A DNA stretch of 64,000 nucleotides from Pseudomonas sp. A-RE-19 (GCF_019956555.1 NZ_JAHBDQ010000001.1:62001-126000), one strand, 5' to 3'; numbered from the stretch's first letter, positions 44,890 through 52,174 are shown. Notes: a model not told the origin generated them from the letters alone. A program made the numbers and translations.

Positions 44890-45090
44890 ATGACAGTTAT
44901 TCGCACAGGAACAATTTTAACTGGTGACCATGCTGGCTGGACAATCAGAATAAGGGATGATCGCTCGGGTGAAACAGGGGGATATTTCCTTTACTTGATA
45001 CGTGACCAACTTCACGGCTTCGATGCTTGGTTTGAAACCCTAGAACAGTTGGAGTACGAAATCTCAGAGTTCGAAGTCAACTGGCGCTAA
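44890..45090 (+). CDS. Unrecognised 66-residue protein
   Basis: A small soluble acidic product (MTVIRTGTILTGDHAGWTIR) ending in an aromatic, Glu-rich tail (WFETLEQLEYEISEFEVNW). It is AT-rich compared with host genes. The ribosome site is weak. It could be a small immunity-type or phage gene; no family is recognised. Confidence 0.45.
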   Translation: MTVIRTGTILTGDHAGWTIRIRDDRSGETGGYFLYLIRDQLHGFDAWFETLEQLEYEISEFEVNWR

Positions 45091-45275
45091 CCCTGTATCT
45101 TCACTTGGTCATGGATACGGCACCATCTGACCTTCGACAACGCTTGAAGAACAGCAAAATCGATATTCAACTCCGTGTACGACCACATCGCACCTCCAAA
45201 GATTGTGCGTGCAAAGATACCTCCCGCTTATATGAATTTGATAACCGCACCAGCCTGCCGGTGAACGGCGGATAG

Positions 45276-45557
45276 TCACCGGCACCACTGCGCCTCACAG
45301 GGTATTCCGTCGTTGTCGCCGTCCATTGCCATTCCTGGACAATTTTGCAGAAAGTTTTTGGCCTCTGCGCACGAGGTCATCTGCGAACAATATTTGCGTC
45401 CATCACATTTGAAAGGAGCCGAAACAGGCTTTGGCGCAGTCGCGACTGCAGAAATTCCTTGTGGATTCGAGAGCTGAACCTCAGCCCAAGGATGTAATTC
45501 AGGAAAAAGCTTCCAAACCAACAGACCAACAACAAGCACAACCAAAATCAGTTTCAT
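45276..45557 (-). CDS. Excalibur-domain exported small protein
   Basis: A 93-residue protein with an N-terminal hydrophobic signal or anchor (~2-18, LILVVLVVGLLVWKLF) and a C-terminal excalibur calcium-binding motif (DGDNDGIPCE, residues ~80-89) with paired cysteines (KYCSQMTSC, NCPG). ATG 45557 places the hydrophobic segment at the N-terminus. Excalibur proteins are common in extracellular or periplasmic settings and on phage or islands; the role is unknown. Confidence 0.75.
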   Translation of the reverse strand: MKLILVVLVVGLLVWKLFPELHPWAEVQLSNPQGISAVATAPKPVSAPFKCDGRKYCSQMTSCAEAKNFLQNCPGMAMDGDNDGIPCEAQWCR

Positions 45558-45737
45558 TTTGATCCATCCGTGATGAGAGACCGTTTGCGTTCTCACGTTG
45601 CTTGCATTCCAGCGTAACCCATAAATCCACACACAGCGTGCCGGTGAACGGCGGGCGAGGAATCCCCATGACCAAAGAAAATGTGTACGACCAAATCAGC
45701 CCTCTGGTTCACTGCCACGAGCGGCATGGAGCATCCA

Positions 45738-45951
45738 ATGAAACGAGAGCTGATCAAGATCAGTGAGTTCCAGCGTCGGGCGCTGGGGCGAAAACGGCAC
45801 CCCGCAATGCCCCCAGGCGATCCGCAATCACATCCGCAACGGCGTGGTACCCGGCGAGCAGATCGGCAAACTCTGGTACGTTGACTGGACTGCATTCAAC
45901 CGCTCGGACGGAAATGATCTAGTAGCGATGGTATTCAAAGGAGCTGCATGA
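45738..45951 (+). pseudogene. Excisionase-like gene with a frameshift
   Basis: ATG 45738 starts MKRELIKISEFQR; the rest of the expected protein (GENGTPQCPQAIRNHIRN, then GKLWYVDWTAF) is in another frame, entered near 45775. Together they give a small winged-helix excisionase of the type preceding Pseudomonas prophage integrases. Its stop overlaps the integrase start by ATGA. Confidence 0.65.
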
Positions 45952-46627
45952 TGGTCCCACGGACGCGCAACAAGGCGAACAAGAGCCTCCCGCAGAACCT
46001 GTACTTCGATTCGCGGCGCTCGACCTATCGCTACCGGCGGCCTACCGACGGTAAGTAGTTTCAGTGGGAGAAATCGTCGGTCTGACTGCAGAACGCAATC
46101 GACCTTGCACTGATCACCGCTCAACGCCACACCGACATCCTCAACATGCGATTCGATGGTGTTCGGGAAGGATATTTGTATGTGATGCAACAGAAGACGG
46201 CCAAGGCCAGTGACGCGGCGTGGATCCGGTTCAAAGTGACCGAAGAACTTCAGGCCGTGATCAGCCGATGCCGGGATGATATCGCCTCCCCTTACCTGGT
46301 CCATTGCCGTCCCGATCGCCTGAAACAGAAACAGGCGCAGACGAAGGATCACTGGACGCAGGTTGAAGAGCGGTATTTGACGCGGGCCTTCAAGGAGGCT
46401 CGGGAGTTGGCGGGTTGTTACAACGGATGGAAGGAAGAGGAAATGCCGGGCTTCCACGAAATGCGAGCGCTATCGCTGCACCTGTACCAAAAAAAGCCGG
46501 AAAGGACGGACAGAAAATCGCTGGCCATTCGAGCGAGAGCATGACCAAAAACTACCAGAAAGACCACGCAGAAATCGTCTGGTCGGAGGCAATTCCCGAC
46601 CTGAATATTAGTGAAATCACCGGGTAG
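45948..46627 (+). pseudogene. Degenerate phage tyrosine integrase
   Basis: The frame opens like an HK022-type integrase arm-binding domain (LPQNLYFDSRRSTYRYRRP) but meets TAG at 46056 and TGA soon after, and the core-binding region is deleted. The catalytic part resumes in frame (ALITAQRHTDILNMRF with the first Arg; MPGFHEMRALSLHLY with the His-x-x-Arg box) and then shifts frame near 46490 to finish GHSSESMTKNYQKD with the Tyr region. Two stops, a deletion and a frameshift make it inactive. It points towards the tRNA-derived site. Confidence 0.8.
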
Positions 46628-46641
46628 TTTTGCGCAGGCAC

Positions 46642-46667
46642 AAAAAAGCCGATCTATCTGATCGGCT
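46642..46667 (-). terminator. Terminator downstream of the tRNA-derived segment
   Basis: AGCCGATC / GATCGGCT stem with loop TATCT; on the minus strand it is followed by six Ts. It lies 28 bp past the tRNA-Pro 3' end and in that direction looks like the tRNA's own terminator. Confidence 0.7.
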
Positions 46668-46694
46668 TAACTGCCTGATTTTACTCAGTAAATA

Positions 46695-46740
46695 TGGTCG
46701 GGACGGAGTGATTCGAACACTCGACCCCTAGCACCCCATG
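46695..46740 (-). other. Attachment site: 3' part of tRNA-Pro(GGG)
   Basis: Read on the minus strand, this is the anticodon loop (ATGGGGT, anticodon GGG), the 3' anticodon stem GCTAG, variable loop, T arm with GTTCGAATC and the acceptor end CCGTCCCGACCA. The 5' half of the tRNA is missing: bases beyond 46740 do not pair with the anticodon stem. Tyrosine integrases commonly use just this half-tRNA as the shared core, so I call it a prophage junction rather than a gene. An intact tRNA-Pro(GGG) is expected at the far end of the right-hand prophage. Confidence 0.75.
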
Positions 46741-47102
46741 TTGGGGGCATAAAACACCTAACCTATTGTTTTTAAAGGGATACATGCCTTATTCAGTCGG
46801 GCAAAATATCCGTAGTTTTGTGCTTATGCAAACGAGAAACCGTGGCCTCCAGCGGTGGTTTTGCGCGCACCCCTCCCCCGGCGTCCTGCCGACCGAACAC
46901 AATCACACCTCCCCGCACCACCCGCGGATGAACCTGCGTCACGAATGGGGCAACCACACCAGACGCTCCGCACGAGGCGCGAAAACCAAGGCGGCACGGT
47001 CCACGCAATCAACTGTCAACCTAAACATTGTAAATATTGTTGTACGCAACTTCCGCCTGGGGCATGCTTCGCGACGCACATTTACATGGACGGTAATATT
47101 TG
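46741..47102. other. 362-bp region between the att site and the PAAR module
   Basis: No supported gene. The GC-rich part (about 46840-47005) can be read on the minus strand as short frames but has no start signals. About 55 bp of it (46868-46925) recur in decayed form at 43249-43310. The last ~90 bp are AT-rich and probably hold the module promoter. Confidence 0.5.
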
Positions 47103-47789
47103 ATGCGCCCTGCACCTATGGATGTGCCCATCCCCTGCGCCTGCATACTTGATACCTCGCTTCATCCCAGCGGCCTGAAAACCTCATTACGCCTTTATGG
47201 GCTAGTTCGCATCGTCGGTTTCAGCGACATACCTGCGAGCACGCCGGTTGAAATTCTTTGCACGGCGTCCGGCGAAGGCAAGGCGATTAGGGCCTTCGTT
47301 TCAAGGCTGGACGCTGAGTTGGTTGCCAGGTCAATGCCTGACTCAGGCTATCGTGTCGTACCGCTGGCACAATTCGACCCCACTGGATTTATCCAGCAAC
47401 ACCAGGGTTGGCTGACCGTCCATATCACCTGTGGTTTTTCCTCGCAGCGCGACACGTTACGACTTGCAGATGGTGACTTGCCAAGCTTGGGCTGGTTTAT
47501 TTATGCCCAGACAGGTCCCTGGAGTCCGGGGCGCTTTATCCATTGGGGCGAAGAAGTCGCCGAGATATTGCTCAGTGCCTACCGCAGCGTCGGCATGCCC
47601 AATTACAACGCCTGGCTCAACCAGCTTGATGGCTATTCCACGCAGGCTATGGACGACTACATCGAAATCGCCTGGCAGGCGTTGTTGGCCTGCCGTCCCA
47701 TGCGCGAAAACCACCGAGCACTGTTCAACCCTATGGATGAGTGCTGGCGATTTTCCGACTCGCCCATCGACCCCTATTACTCCATTTGA
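47103..47789 (+). CDS. Unrecognised first protein of the PAAR module
   Basis: A 228-residue soluble protein; ATG 47103 or 47118 could be the start. No signal, membrane helix or known domain is recognised. It is rich in Trp and aromatic residues in its C-terminal half (GWFIYAQTGPWSPGRFIHWG) and ends PIDPYYSI. It lies 21 bp before the PAAR gene and is clearly in the same operon. In type VI effector loci this position is often held by an adaptor or chaperone, but the sequence does not match the DUF4123 or DUF1795 patterns I know, so a loading role is only a suggestion. Confidence 0.6.
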   Translation: MRPAPMDVPIPCACILDTSLHPSGLKTSLRLYGLVRIVGFSDIPASTPVEILCTASGEGKAIRAFVSRLDAELVARSMPDSGYRVVPLAQFDPTGFIQQHQGWLTVHITCGFSSQRDTLRLADGDLPSLGWFIYAQTGPWSPGRFIHWGEEVAEILLSAYRSVGMPNYNAWLNQLDGYSTQAMDDYIEIAWQALLACRPMRENHRALFNPMDECWRFSDSPIDPYYSI

Positions 47790-47810
47790 AACCTTGAAAA
47801 GGAACTTCCC

Positions 47811-48308
47811 ATGAGTGGCAAACCTGCTGCCCGAGTGACAGACCCCACCAATTGTCCGCTTCCAGGACATGGTACGAATCCGATTGCCAGCGGCTCTCCC
47901 AATGTGAACTTCGATGGCCTTGCCGCAGCTCGTATGACCGATAAATCCGCATGTGGTAGCCCGATCACCGGTGCCGTTAGCGCTACGGTTCTCATCAATG
48001 GGCTAAATGCCGCTACTCAAGGCAGTACAGGTGGCCACGGCAACGTGGTTATGGCTGGATCCGGCACGGTCATTATTGGCGATACCTTCGTACCAGCCCC
48101 CTTCAGCGGCCTGCTGCCAATGCCAGTGCACTTCAGCGACAAGTTCAGACTAGTTGACCAAGACTCGGGCGAGCCTCTACCCAATCTTGATTACGCCATC
48201 CAGCGCGCTGACGGCAGCATGGAACACGGCGTAAGTGATCCGATGGGGTATACGCATGTCGTGAGCTCGCACCTGCCCGAAACAATCAAACTGTTTCTGG
48301 AGGACTAA
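47811..48308 (+). CDS. PAAR-domain spike-tip protein with C-terminal extension
   Basis: A 165-residue protein. Residues ~1-95 show the PAAR pattern: AARVTDPTNCPLPGHG, GSPNVNFDGLAAARMTD, then a repeat NGLNAATQGSTGGHG and VMAGSGTVIIGD. The Cys and His residues are those that bind zinc at the tip. Residues ~100-165 form a separate small domain (DKFRLVDQDSGEPLPNLDY) similar to the extension seen on PAAR proteins that carry effectors. AAGGAA precedes ATG. PAAR proteins cap VgrG or phage spikes and attach toxins; the muralytic enzyme two genes on is the likely cargo. Confidence 0.9.
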   Translation: MSGKPAARVTDPTNCPLPGHGTNPIASGSPNVNFDGLAAARMTDKSACGSPITGAVSATVLINGLNAATQGSTGGHGNVVMAGSGTVIIGDTFVPAPFSGLLPMPVHFSDKFRLVDQDSGEPLPNLDYAIQRADGSMEHGVSDPMGYTHVVSSHLPETIKLFLED

Positions 48309-48311
48309 GGC

Positions 48312-48449
48312 ATGGCAGCAGATACCCTTCATACAACCGACCGCACACAATACTCCCAAGGCCAAAGAACAAATTTCATTATTTCCGTTTTCCCAGAGGG
48401 GCAGACAGAGCGCGTCAAAATCTATATTGGTGACTTCCATCATGGCTGA
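48312..48449 (+). CDS. 45-residue linker ORF in the PAAR module
   Basis: A short frame (MAADTLHTTDRTQYSQGQRT, ending IYIGDFHHG) starting 3 bp after the PAAR stop and overlapping the hydrolase start by 8 bp. Its codon use is normal. It may be a small coupling protein, or the N-terminus of the hydrolase separated by a +1 shift, since the hydrolase frame is +1 relative to it. No family is recognised. Confidence 0.5.
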   Translation: MAADTLHTTDRTQYSQGQRTNFIISVFPEGQTERVKIYIGDFHHG

Positions 48450-49065
48450 AGTGGTTAGCAAAAATGGCAGAAAAATGTCTCCCGTAGCCACAAGAACGGT
48501 GACGCCCGTCAAAGACTCCACCCCAAAAACTGTATCGCTGGACGCCAAGCAGCAGGTAAGACGGGCCGAGAATGAGGAGTATTTGAAGAATAAGAATGTG
48601 AAGGCATTTTTGGATACCATTGCCGAATCCGAAGGCGGTAACTACCACGCGAAATTTGGTTATGGCTGGGCACCGGGTTTTAAAACTGGGAAATGGACTT
48701 TCAGTGATGAGTCCACCCATCCGGGGGCAGGTTACGGCGGATCAACTACGGCATCAGGCAGGTATCAAATTACGATCGGCTCATGGAGAGACTATTGCAT
48801 TGCAGCAATGGGGCTATCTGACTTCACACCACATACGCAGGATTTGACCGCAATCGAAATTCTTCGCAGAGTGCGTGCAATTGATTCACTCGTAAATGGC
48901 GACGTTAAAGATGCAGTACAAAAAGCATCTAGACAATGGGAATCTTTACCGATGGGCCCCGGTCAAGCTAATCGCCCATTGGGTGGACATCCGTCCGGTC
49001 AACCGTATATGCCATATGACGATGTCATAACCACCTACAAGAAATTTGGCGGTACTACAAAATGA
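48442..49065 (+). CDS. Lambda-R-type peptidoglycan hydrolase, probable PAAR-delivered effector
   Basis: A 207-residue protein. Residues ~54-205 follow the phage lambda endolysin R, a lytic transglycosylase. FLDTIAESEGG carries the catalytic Glu (about residue 64), followed by the conserved TASGRYQIT, GLSDFTPHTQDLTAI and ASRQWESLPM segments and a KFGGT end. Unlike R it has a ~53-residue basic N-terminal extension (KNGRKMSPVATRTV), which could contact PAAR. It lacks a signal peptide. Its stop overlaps the next gene by ATGA. A second, unrelated endolysin (GH19) serves lysis in this prophage, which supports an effector role here. Confidence 0.8.
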   Translation: MAEVVSKNGRKMSPVATRTVTPVKDSTPKTVSLDAKQQVRRAENEEYLKNKNVKAFLDTIAESEGGNYHAKFGYGWAPGFKTGKWTFSDESTHPGAGYGGSTTASGRYQITIGSWRDYCIAAMGLSDFTPHTQDLTAIEILRRVRAIDSLVNGDVKDAVQKASRQWESLPMGPGQANRPLGGHPSGQPYMPYDDVITTYKKFGGTTK

Positions 49066-49406
49066 AACTACACTCGATTGCTTGCATTCTGCTTTGTTGC
49101 GTTAGCTTTTTTGCGAACGCAACAGATGTGCCAATTAAAAAAGGAATGTCATTTTTAAGTGCACGAAAAGAATTGATTAAACATGGCTGGAAACCAAATT
49201 TAACAAATGAAATGGAGCCTGGCGGAGCTATGAAAACACTTAGAAATATGGGTGTTAGTGAAGTCGAAAGATGCACCGAGGGAGTTCAATACTGCGAGTT
49301 CAATTACAAAAAAAACAAAGTTTGTCTAGTCGTCAGCACTACTGGTGAAGAAGTAAAAGACATGATAATTGATGGCTGGGGTTTCAAGTGTCCCGAGACA
49401 GATTAG
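49062..49406 (+). CDS. Exported four-cysteine protein, putative immunity 1
   Basis: A 114-residue protein with a Sec signal (MKLHSIACILLCCVSFFANA). The mature part begins VPIKKGMSFLSARKELIKHGW and contains four cysteines spaced C-x6-C-x9-C-x21-C. The start overlaps the hydrolase stop (ATGA), so it is made with the enzyme and sent to the compartment where the enzyme would act. It is much more AT-rich than its surroundings, suggesting recent acquisition. I infer a periplasmic inhibitor of the hydrolase; no named family is recognised. Confidence 0.7.
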   Translation: MKLHSIACILLCCVSFFANATDVPIKKGMSFLSARKELIKHGWKPNLTNEMEPGGAMKTLRNMGVSEVERCTEGVQYCEFNYKKNKVCLVVSTTGEEVKDMIIDGWGFKCPETD

Positions 49407-49506
49407 GGGCATCAATATCAGTCCGCCACTTTCGGGCCTTGCTAAGGGTGGAGTCTGTGTATTCAGAGTTTTTGGCGAGCTACAAATCGGCTGGAGGGAT
49501 TGTCAA

Positions 49507-49893
49507 ATGAAGGCTTCGATCCCCGCGCTCGTCGCACTTTATTGCATTGGCACCAGCGTAGCGTTTGCGGATGACTCGCAGACGACAAACGACAGGCGCG
49601 GGCCAGCAGGCATTGCCGTCGGTGAGCCCCTAGTCACGGCCAGGGCCAAGCTCGTCAAACAAGGATGGAAGCCGACGCGGATGCATACCACCGATGGCTA
49701 TGAATATAGTGGCGTGGAGCGGGAGCTGGCTGCACGCAAGTTCTTCGAGCTCGATGTCTGCTCTTTTGATAGCTCGCGTTGCATCTTGTTCTACTCAAAG
49801 AACGGCACTTGCCTGCGCGTCGACACCATTGGGGAGCAATTCAATGACATGGCGGTTACGCGATGGGCCGATGAGTGTCCTGACGCCAAGTAA
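49507..49893 (+). CDS. Exported four-cysteine protein, putative immunity 2
   Basis: A 128-residue exported protein (signal ~1-21, ending VAFA). The mature part contains AVGEPLVTARAKLVKQGWKP, matching the first immunity candidate's GMSFLSARKELIKHGWKP, and the same four-cysteine spacing C-x6-C-x9-C-x21-C. GGAGG lies 7-12 bases before ATG 49507. It is GC-rich, unlike its partner, so the two copies are old paralogues or were acquired separately. It ends the module, 88 bp before the convergent Rz stop. Confidence 0.7.
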   Translation: MKASIPALVALYCIGTSVAFADDSQTTNDRRGPAGIAVGEPLVTARAKLVKQGWKPTRMHTTDGYEYSGVERELAARKFFELDVCSFDSSRCILFYSKNGTCLRVDTIGEQFNDMAVTRWADECPDAK

Positions 49894-49981
49894 GCGCGGC
49901 GCGGGATAGCAACCGACCATTTTGAATGGGGCGACATTTGCCAGTACCTGGCCCCGCGCCGAAAATTGCAGTCATTCAACC

Positions 49982-50488
49982 TCAGTGTGATACCCCCCTC
50001 ACATACGCTTGGCACGCAGCCAGGGCAATCATTCCCCGGTCGCCTTCATCGGTGATGGCGATAATTCTTTGAGCATGCGCTGGGTCAAGTTGGGCTCGTA
50101 CGGTTGCATGATCCACGCCGCCGGCGCCGGTGGCTTTTGGCACGTCACAGCCAGCGGCTGAATCCGCGTCGAGGAGGACTGACAGCCGCAGATCAGAAGT
50201 GGCAAGACGATCGCGCAGGCGGTTCTGGTCTTTTTGTGCATCGCTCAATTTCCTGTAGTGGGTTTGTTCGCTGACCGACAGGCGCTCCTCGAGAGCCAGA
50301 CGCTTGTCCTGCTCGGCCTGCTGCGCGGTGGCGGCCATCAGGGTCAGTTGATTGAGGGTTTCGGCTTGCAACCGCGCCTGCTCGGCCAGTTGCTTCCCAT
50401 AGCGCCAGTCTTGTAAATGCCAAGTACTTCCGGCTCCAATCAGAACCAGCACCAGCGCGCCGACCGCCTTCCACGGGACCGCAATCAC
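49982..50488 (-). CDS. Rz-type i-spanin
   Basis: A 168-residue inner-membrane spanin. GTG 50488 (VIAVPWKAVGALVLVLIGAG) gives an N-terminal membrane anchor, and a long coiled coil follows (~30-95, QLAEQARLQAETLNQL). The start overlaps the endolysin stop by GTGA, as expected for a lysis cassette. It would pair with the nested Rz1 to fuse inner and outer membranes in the last step of lysis. Confidence 0.85.
   Translation of the reverse strand: MIAVPWKAVGALVLVLIGAGSTWHLQDWRYGKQLAEQARLQAETLNQLTLMAATAQQAEQDKRLALEERLSVSEQTHYRKLSDAQKDQNRLRDRLATSDLRLSVLLDADSAAGCDVPKATGAGGVDHATVRAQLDPAHAQRIIAITDEGDRGMIALAACQAYVRGVSH
50029..50241 (-). CDS. Rz1-type o-spanin lipoprotein
   Basis: A 70-residue lipoprotein nested in the Rz gene in another frame, the classical Rz/Rz1 arrangement. 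Signal MHKKTRTACAIVLPLLICG with lipobox ICGC (Cys20), then a proline-rich mature chain (CQKPPAPAAW). It works with Rz as the outer-membrane spanin. Confidence 0.82.
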   Translation of the reverse strand: MHKKTRTACAIVLPLLICGCQSSSTRIQPLAVTCQKPPAPAAWIMQPYEPNLTQRMLKELSPSPMKATGE

Positions 50489-51018
50489 AACAGCACCGCC
50501 TGAGCCCGCGACCAGATTTCCAGCCGATCCTGCAAACCGTTCAATCCGCCGTTGATGCGTCGGGTGATGCTGTTGAATTGGTCCCGGTCGGCTAAGTCGT
50601 TCAATCCGTTCTGTTTCCAGAACCACGCCGCGGACATCGCAGCGTTCTGTGGCATTTCCAGCAGTTCGGGCTGCGCAATCAAGTCCAAACCCAGCGCCTC
50701 ACCGCATGCCGCGTAATTCGCTCGACCAGTAACCTGAATCAGGCCACGCCCTCGGTATTTTGAGCCGTCACCGGGCTTGGTGTTGCCCAAGTCTTTCCGG
50801 CCTTCGTAACCAGACTGGGCTGGGGTTGGCCCCCAGATTTCGCGAACGTTGCGCAGTTGACCAGACTCGTGGCCGATCTGGGCAATGAATGCGGCGATGC
50901 GCTTGCTACCGACGATCTGGTAGCGCTGCATGGCCGTATTTAGGACGGGTACAAAAACGCAGGCTTTGGCGCCGGCCTTCGGAAGGATCTGCAATAACTG
51001 TTGTTGTGTAAGAGACAT
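50485..51018 (-). CDS. GH19-family phage endolysin
   Basis: A 177-residue chitinase-fold (glycoside hydrolase 19) lysozyme. The catalytic acids are in AQIGHESGQ (Glu51) and NVREIWGPTPAQ (Glu60), with the typical KYRGRGLIQVTGRANY segment and a C-terminal VNGGLNG-like loop (RINGGLNGL). ATG 51018 is chosen because it gives the family N-terminus. It has no signal peptide, so release needs a holin, not seen in the window, or another route. It is followed by the overlapping Rz gene. Confidence 0.92.
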   Translation of the reverse strand: MSLTQQQLLQILPKAGAKACVFVPVLNTAMQRYQIVGSKRIAAFIAQIGHESGQLRNVREIWGPTPAQSGYEGRKDLGNTKPGDGSKYRGRGLIQVTGRANYAACGEALGLDLIAQPELLEMPQNAAMSAAWFWKQNGLNDLADRDQFNSITRRINGGLNGLQDRLEIWSRAQAVLL

Positions 51019-51032
51019 AAAAACTCCATGCA

Positions 51033-51055
51033 TAAAAAAGCCGCACAAGGCGGCG
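51033..51055 (-). terminator. Terminator between gpD and endolysin genes
   Basis: GCCGC / GCGGC stem with a 5-base loop; on the minus strand it is followed by TTTTTTA. It lies 20 bp after the gpD stop and just upstream of the endolysin start, so it can lower or separate lysis-gene expression. Confidence 0.65.
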
Positions 51056-51074
51056 GATGGGATGCGCTTGGGCG

Positions 51075-52124
51075 CTATTTGAGGTTGACGACCTTGACCG
51101 GCTTGGCCTCCTTTTTCTTCTTCTTGCCCTTGGCGTTGGCCTTGCCGTTCTTGCCACCGTTGCATTCAACGGTGGTCGACCAGCCGGCTTGGGTGTAGGT
51201 CTGCTCCACCGATTCGGCCAGATAGTCGCCATCGAGTCCGACCTTGAAACCCTGGGCAATGATTGGCCGCTCGGCAAACAGGTCTGTACGGCCGGGCATT
51301 TCCATTCGCACGCCGGCGGTGGAACGGTTGAACGCCGCCAAGCGTGCCTTGGCCGCTGCTTCCGCCGCCGTCTTGTTCGGGTGAATGTGCCGATCGGTAT
51401 GCACCGCCGGCAGGCCGGCCGGAGCGTCGTCGTTCTCCAGCGACACCACGGCGAGCTTGCCGGTCTTCTTGTCCTGATGCTTGGCCCCGACCGCCTTGTG
51501 CGAGTCGCGATCGCCCAGGTGGAACTGCCAGCGGCTGACGTCGCGGCGCGTGATAACGATCGGTGCGAAGGCCTTGCCGCTTGCGCTCTGCCCGCCCTGA
51601 CGCGGCATCACCAGCAACTTGCCGTCGGCGACCTTCGCCGTACAGTCGTACTGTTTGGCCAGGCGCGTGATGAAATTGAAGTCGGATTCATTGAGCTGAT
51701 CGGCCCGCGCCACCTTCGTGCTGACCGGGCACACTGGCGCCCAGCCATTGCGCGCAGCGACGTCGGCCACAATCTTCGACAGCGGCACGTCTTCCCAGCT
51801 CCCGCTACGGGTGGTCTTGCCACTACCGCGCATGTCGCTGGCCTTGCCCTTGATCACGATGGTATCCGGCGGGCCGGACACCGTGACTTCGTCGACCACG
51901 TAGCGGCCCAGCCGCGCCAGCGACGTCTCAAGGTAGCCCAGATAGACCTCAATCCCCACGCCCTTGCGCGGCAACGTCACCAGCCCATCGCGATCGTCAA
52001 TGCGCAGTTCGAATTCGTCGGACTCCATGCCGGTCTTGTCGGTGACACTCAACTGAATCAGCCGGTCATTCAACAGCGCCGTGATGTCGTTGCCGTCGGC
52101 AACAATACAGAATCGGGGGGTCAT
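51075..52124 (-). CDS. Phage late control protein gpD (tail spike hub)
   Basis: A 349-residue P2 gpD-type protein, the VgrG-like hub that joins tail tube and spike. Characteristic segments are ITALLNDRLIQLSVTDKTG, EVYLGYLETSLARLG and NESDFNFITRLAKQYD. ATG 52124 is chosen as the family start. The C-terminal ~20 residues are strongly lysine-rich (KGKKKKKEAKP). It follows the gpX gene after a terminator and one of the 12-bp palindromes. Confidence 0.93.
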   Translation of the reverse strand: MTPRFCIVADGNDITALLNDRLIQLSVTDKTGMESDEFELRIDDRDGLVTLPRKGVGIEVYLGYLETSLARLGRYVVDEVTVSGPPDTIVIKGKASDMRGSGKTTRSGSWEDVPLSKIVADVAARNGWAPVCPVSTKVARADQLNESDFNFITRLAKQYDCTAKVADGKLLVMPRQGGQSASGKAFAPIVITRRDVSRWQFHLGDRDSHKAVGAKHQDKKTGKLAVVSLENDDAPAGLPAVHTDRHIHPNKTAAEAAAKARLAAFNRSTAGVRMEMPGRTDLFAERPIIAQGFKVGLDGDYLAESVEQTYTQAGWSTTVECNGGKNGKANAKGKKKKKEAKPVKVVNLK

Positions 52125-52130
52125 GGATTT

Positions 52131-52160
52131 TTTCCAAAAGAAAGCCCGCGCAGGGCGGGC
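52131..52160 (-). terminator. Terminator between gpX and gpD genes
   Basis: GCCCGC / GCGGGC stem (52144-52149, 52155-52160) followed on the minus strand by TTTCTTTTGG. It lies between the gpX stop and the gpD start. Confidence 0.6.
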
Positions 52161-52174
52161 CAAGTAAGCGGAGC

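Noticed and set aside
45668..45766. 32-codon frame starting MTKENVYDQ upstream of the excisionase remnant
   Set aside because: Short, and overlaps the excisionase start without a recognisable product; possible but unsupported.
46695..46770. A complete tRNA-Pro gene
   Set aside because: The 5' half, D arm and 5' anticodon stem are absent; only the 3' part is present.
46793..47012. Two overlapping minus-strand frames next to the att site
   Set aside because: No ribosome site or recognisable product; the region is better seen as a repeated non-coding element of mobile DNA.
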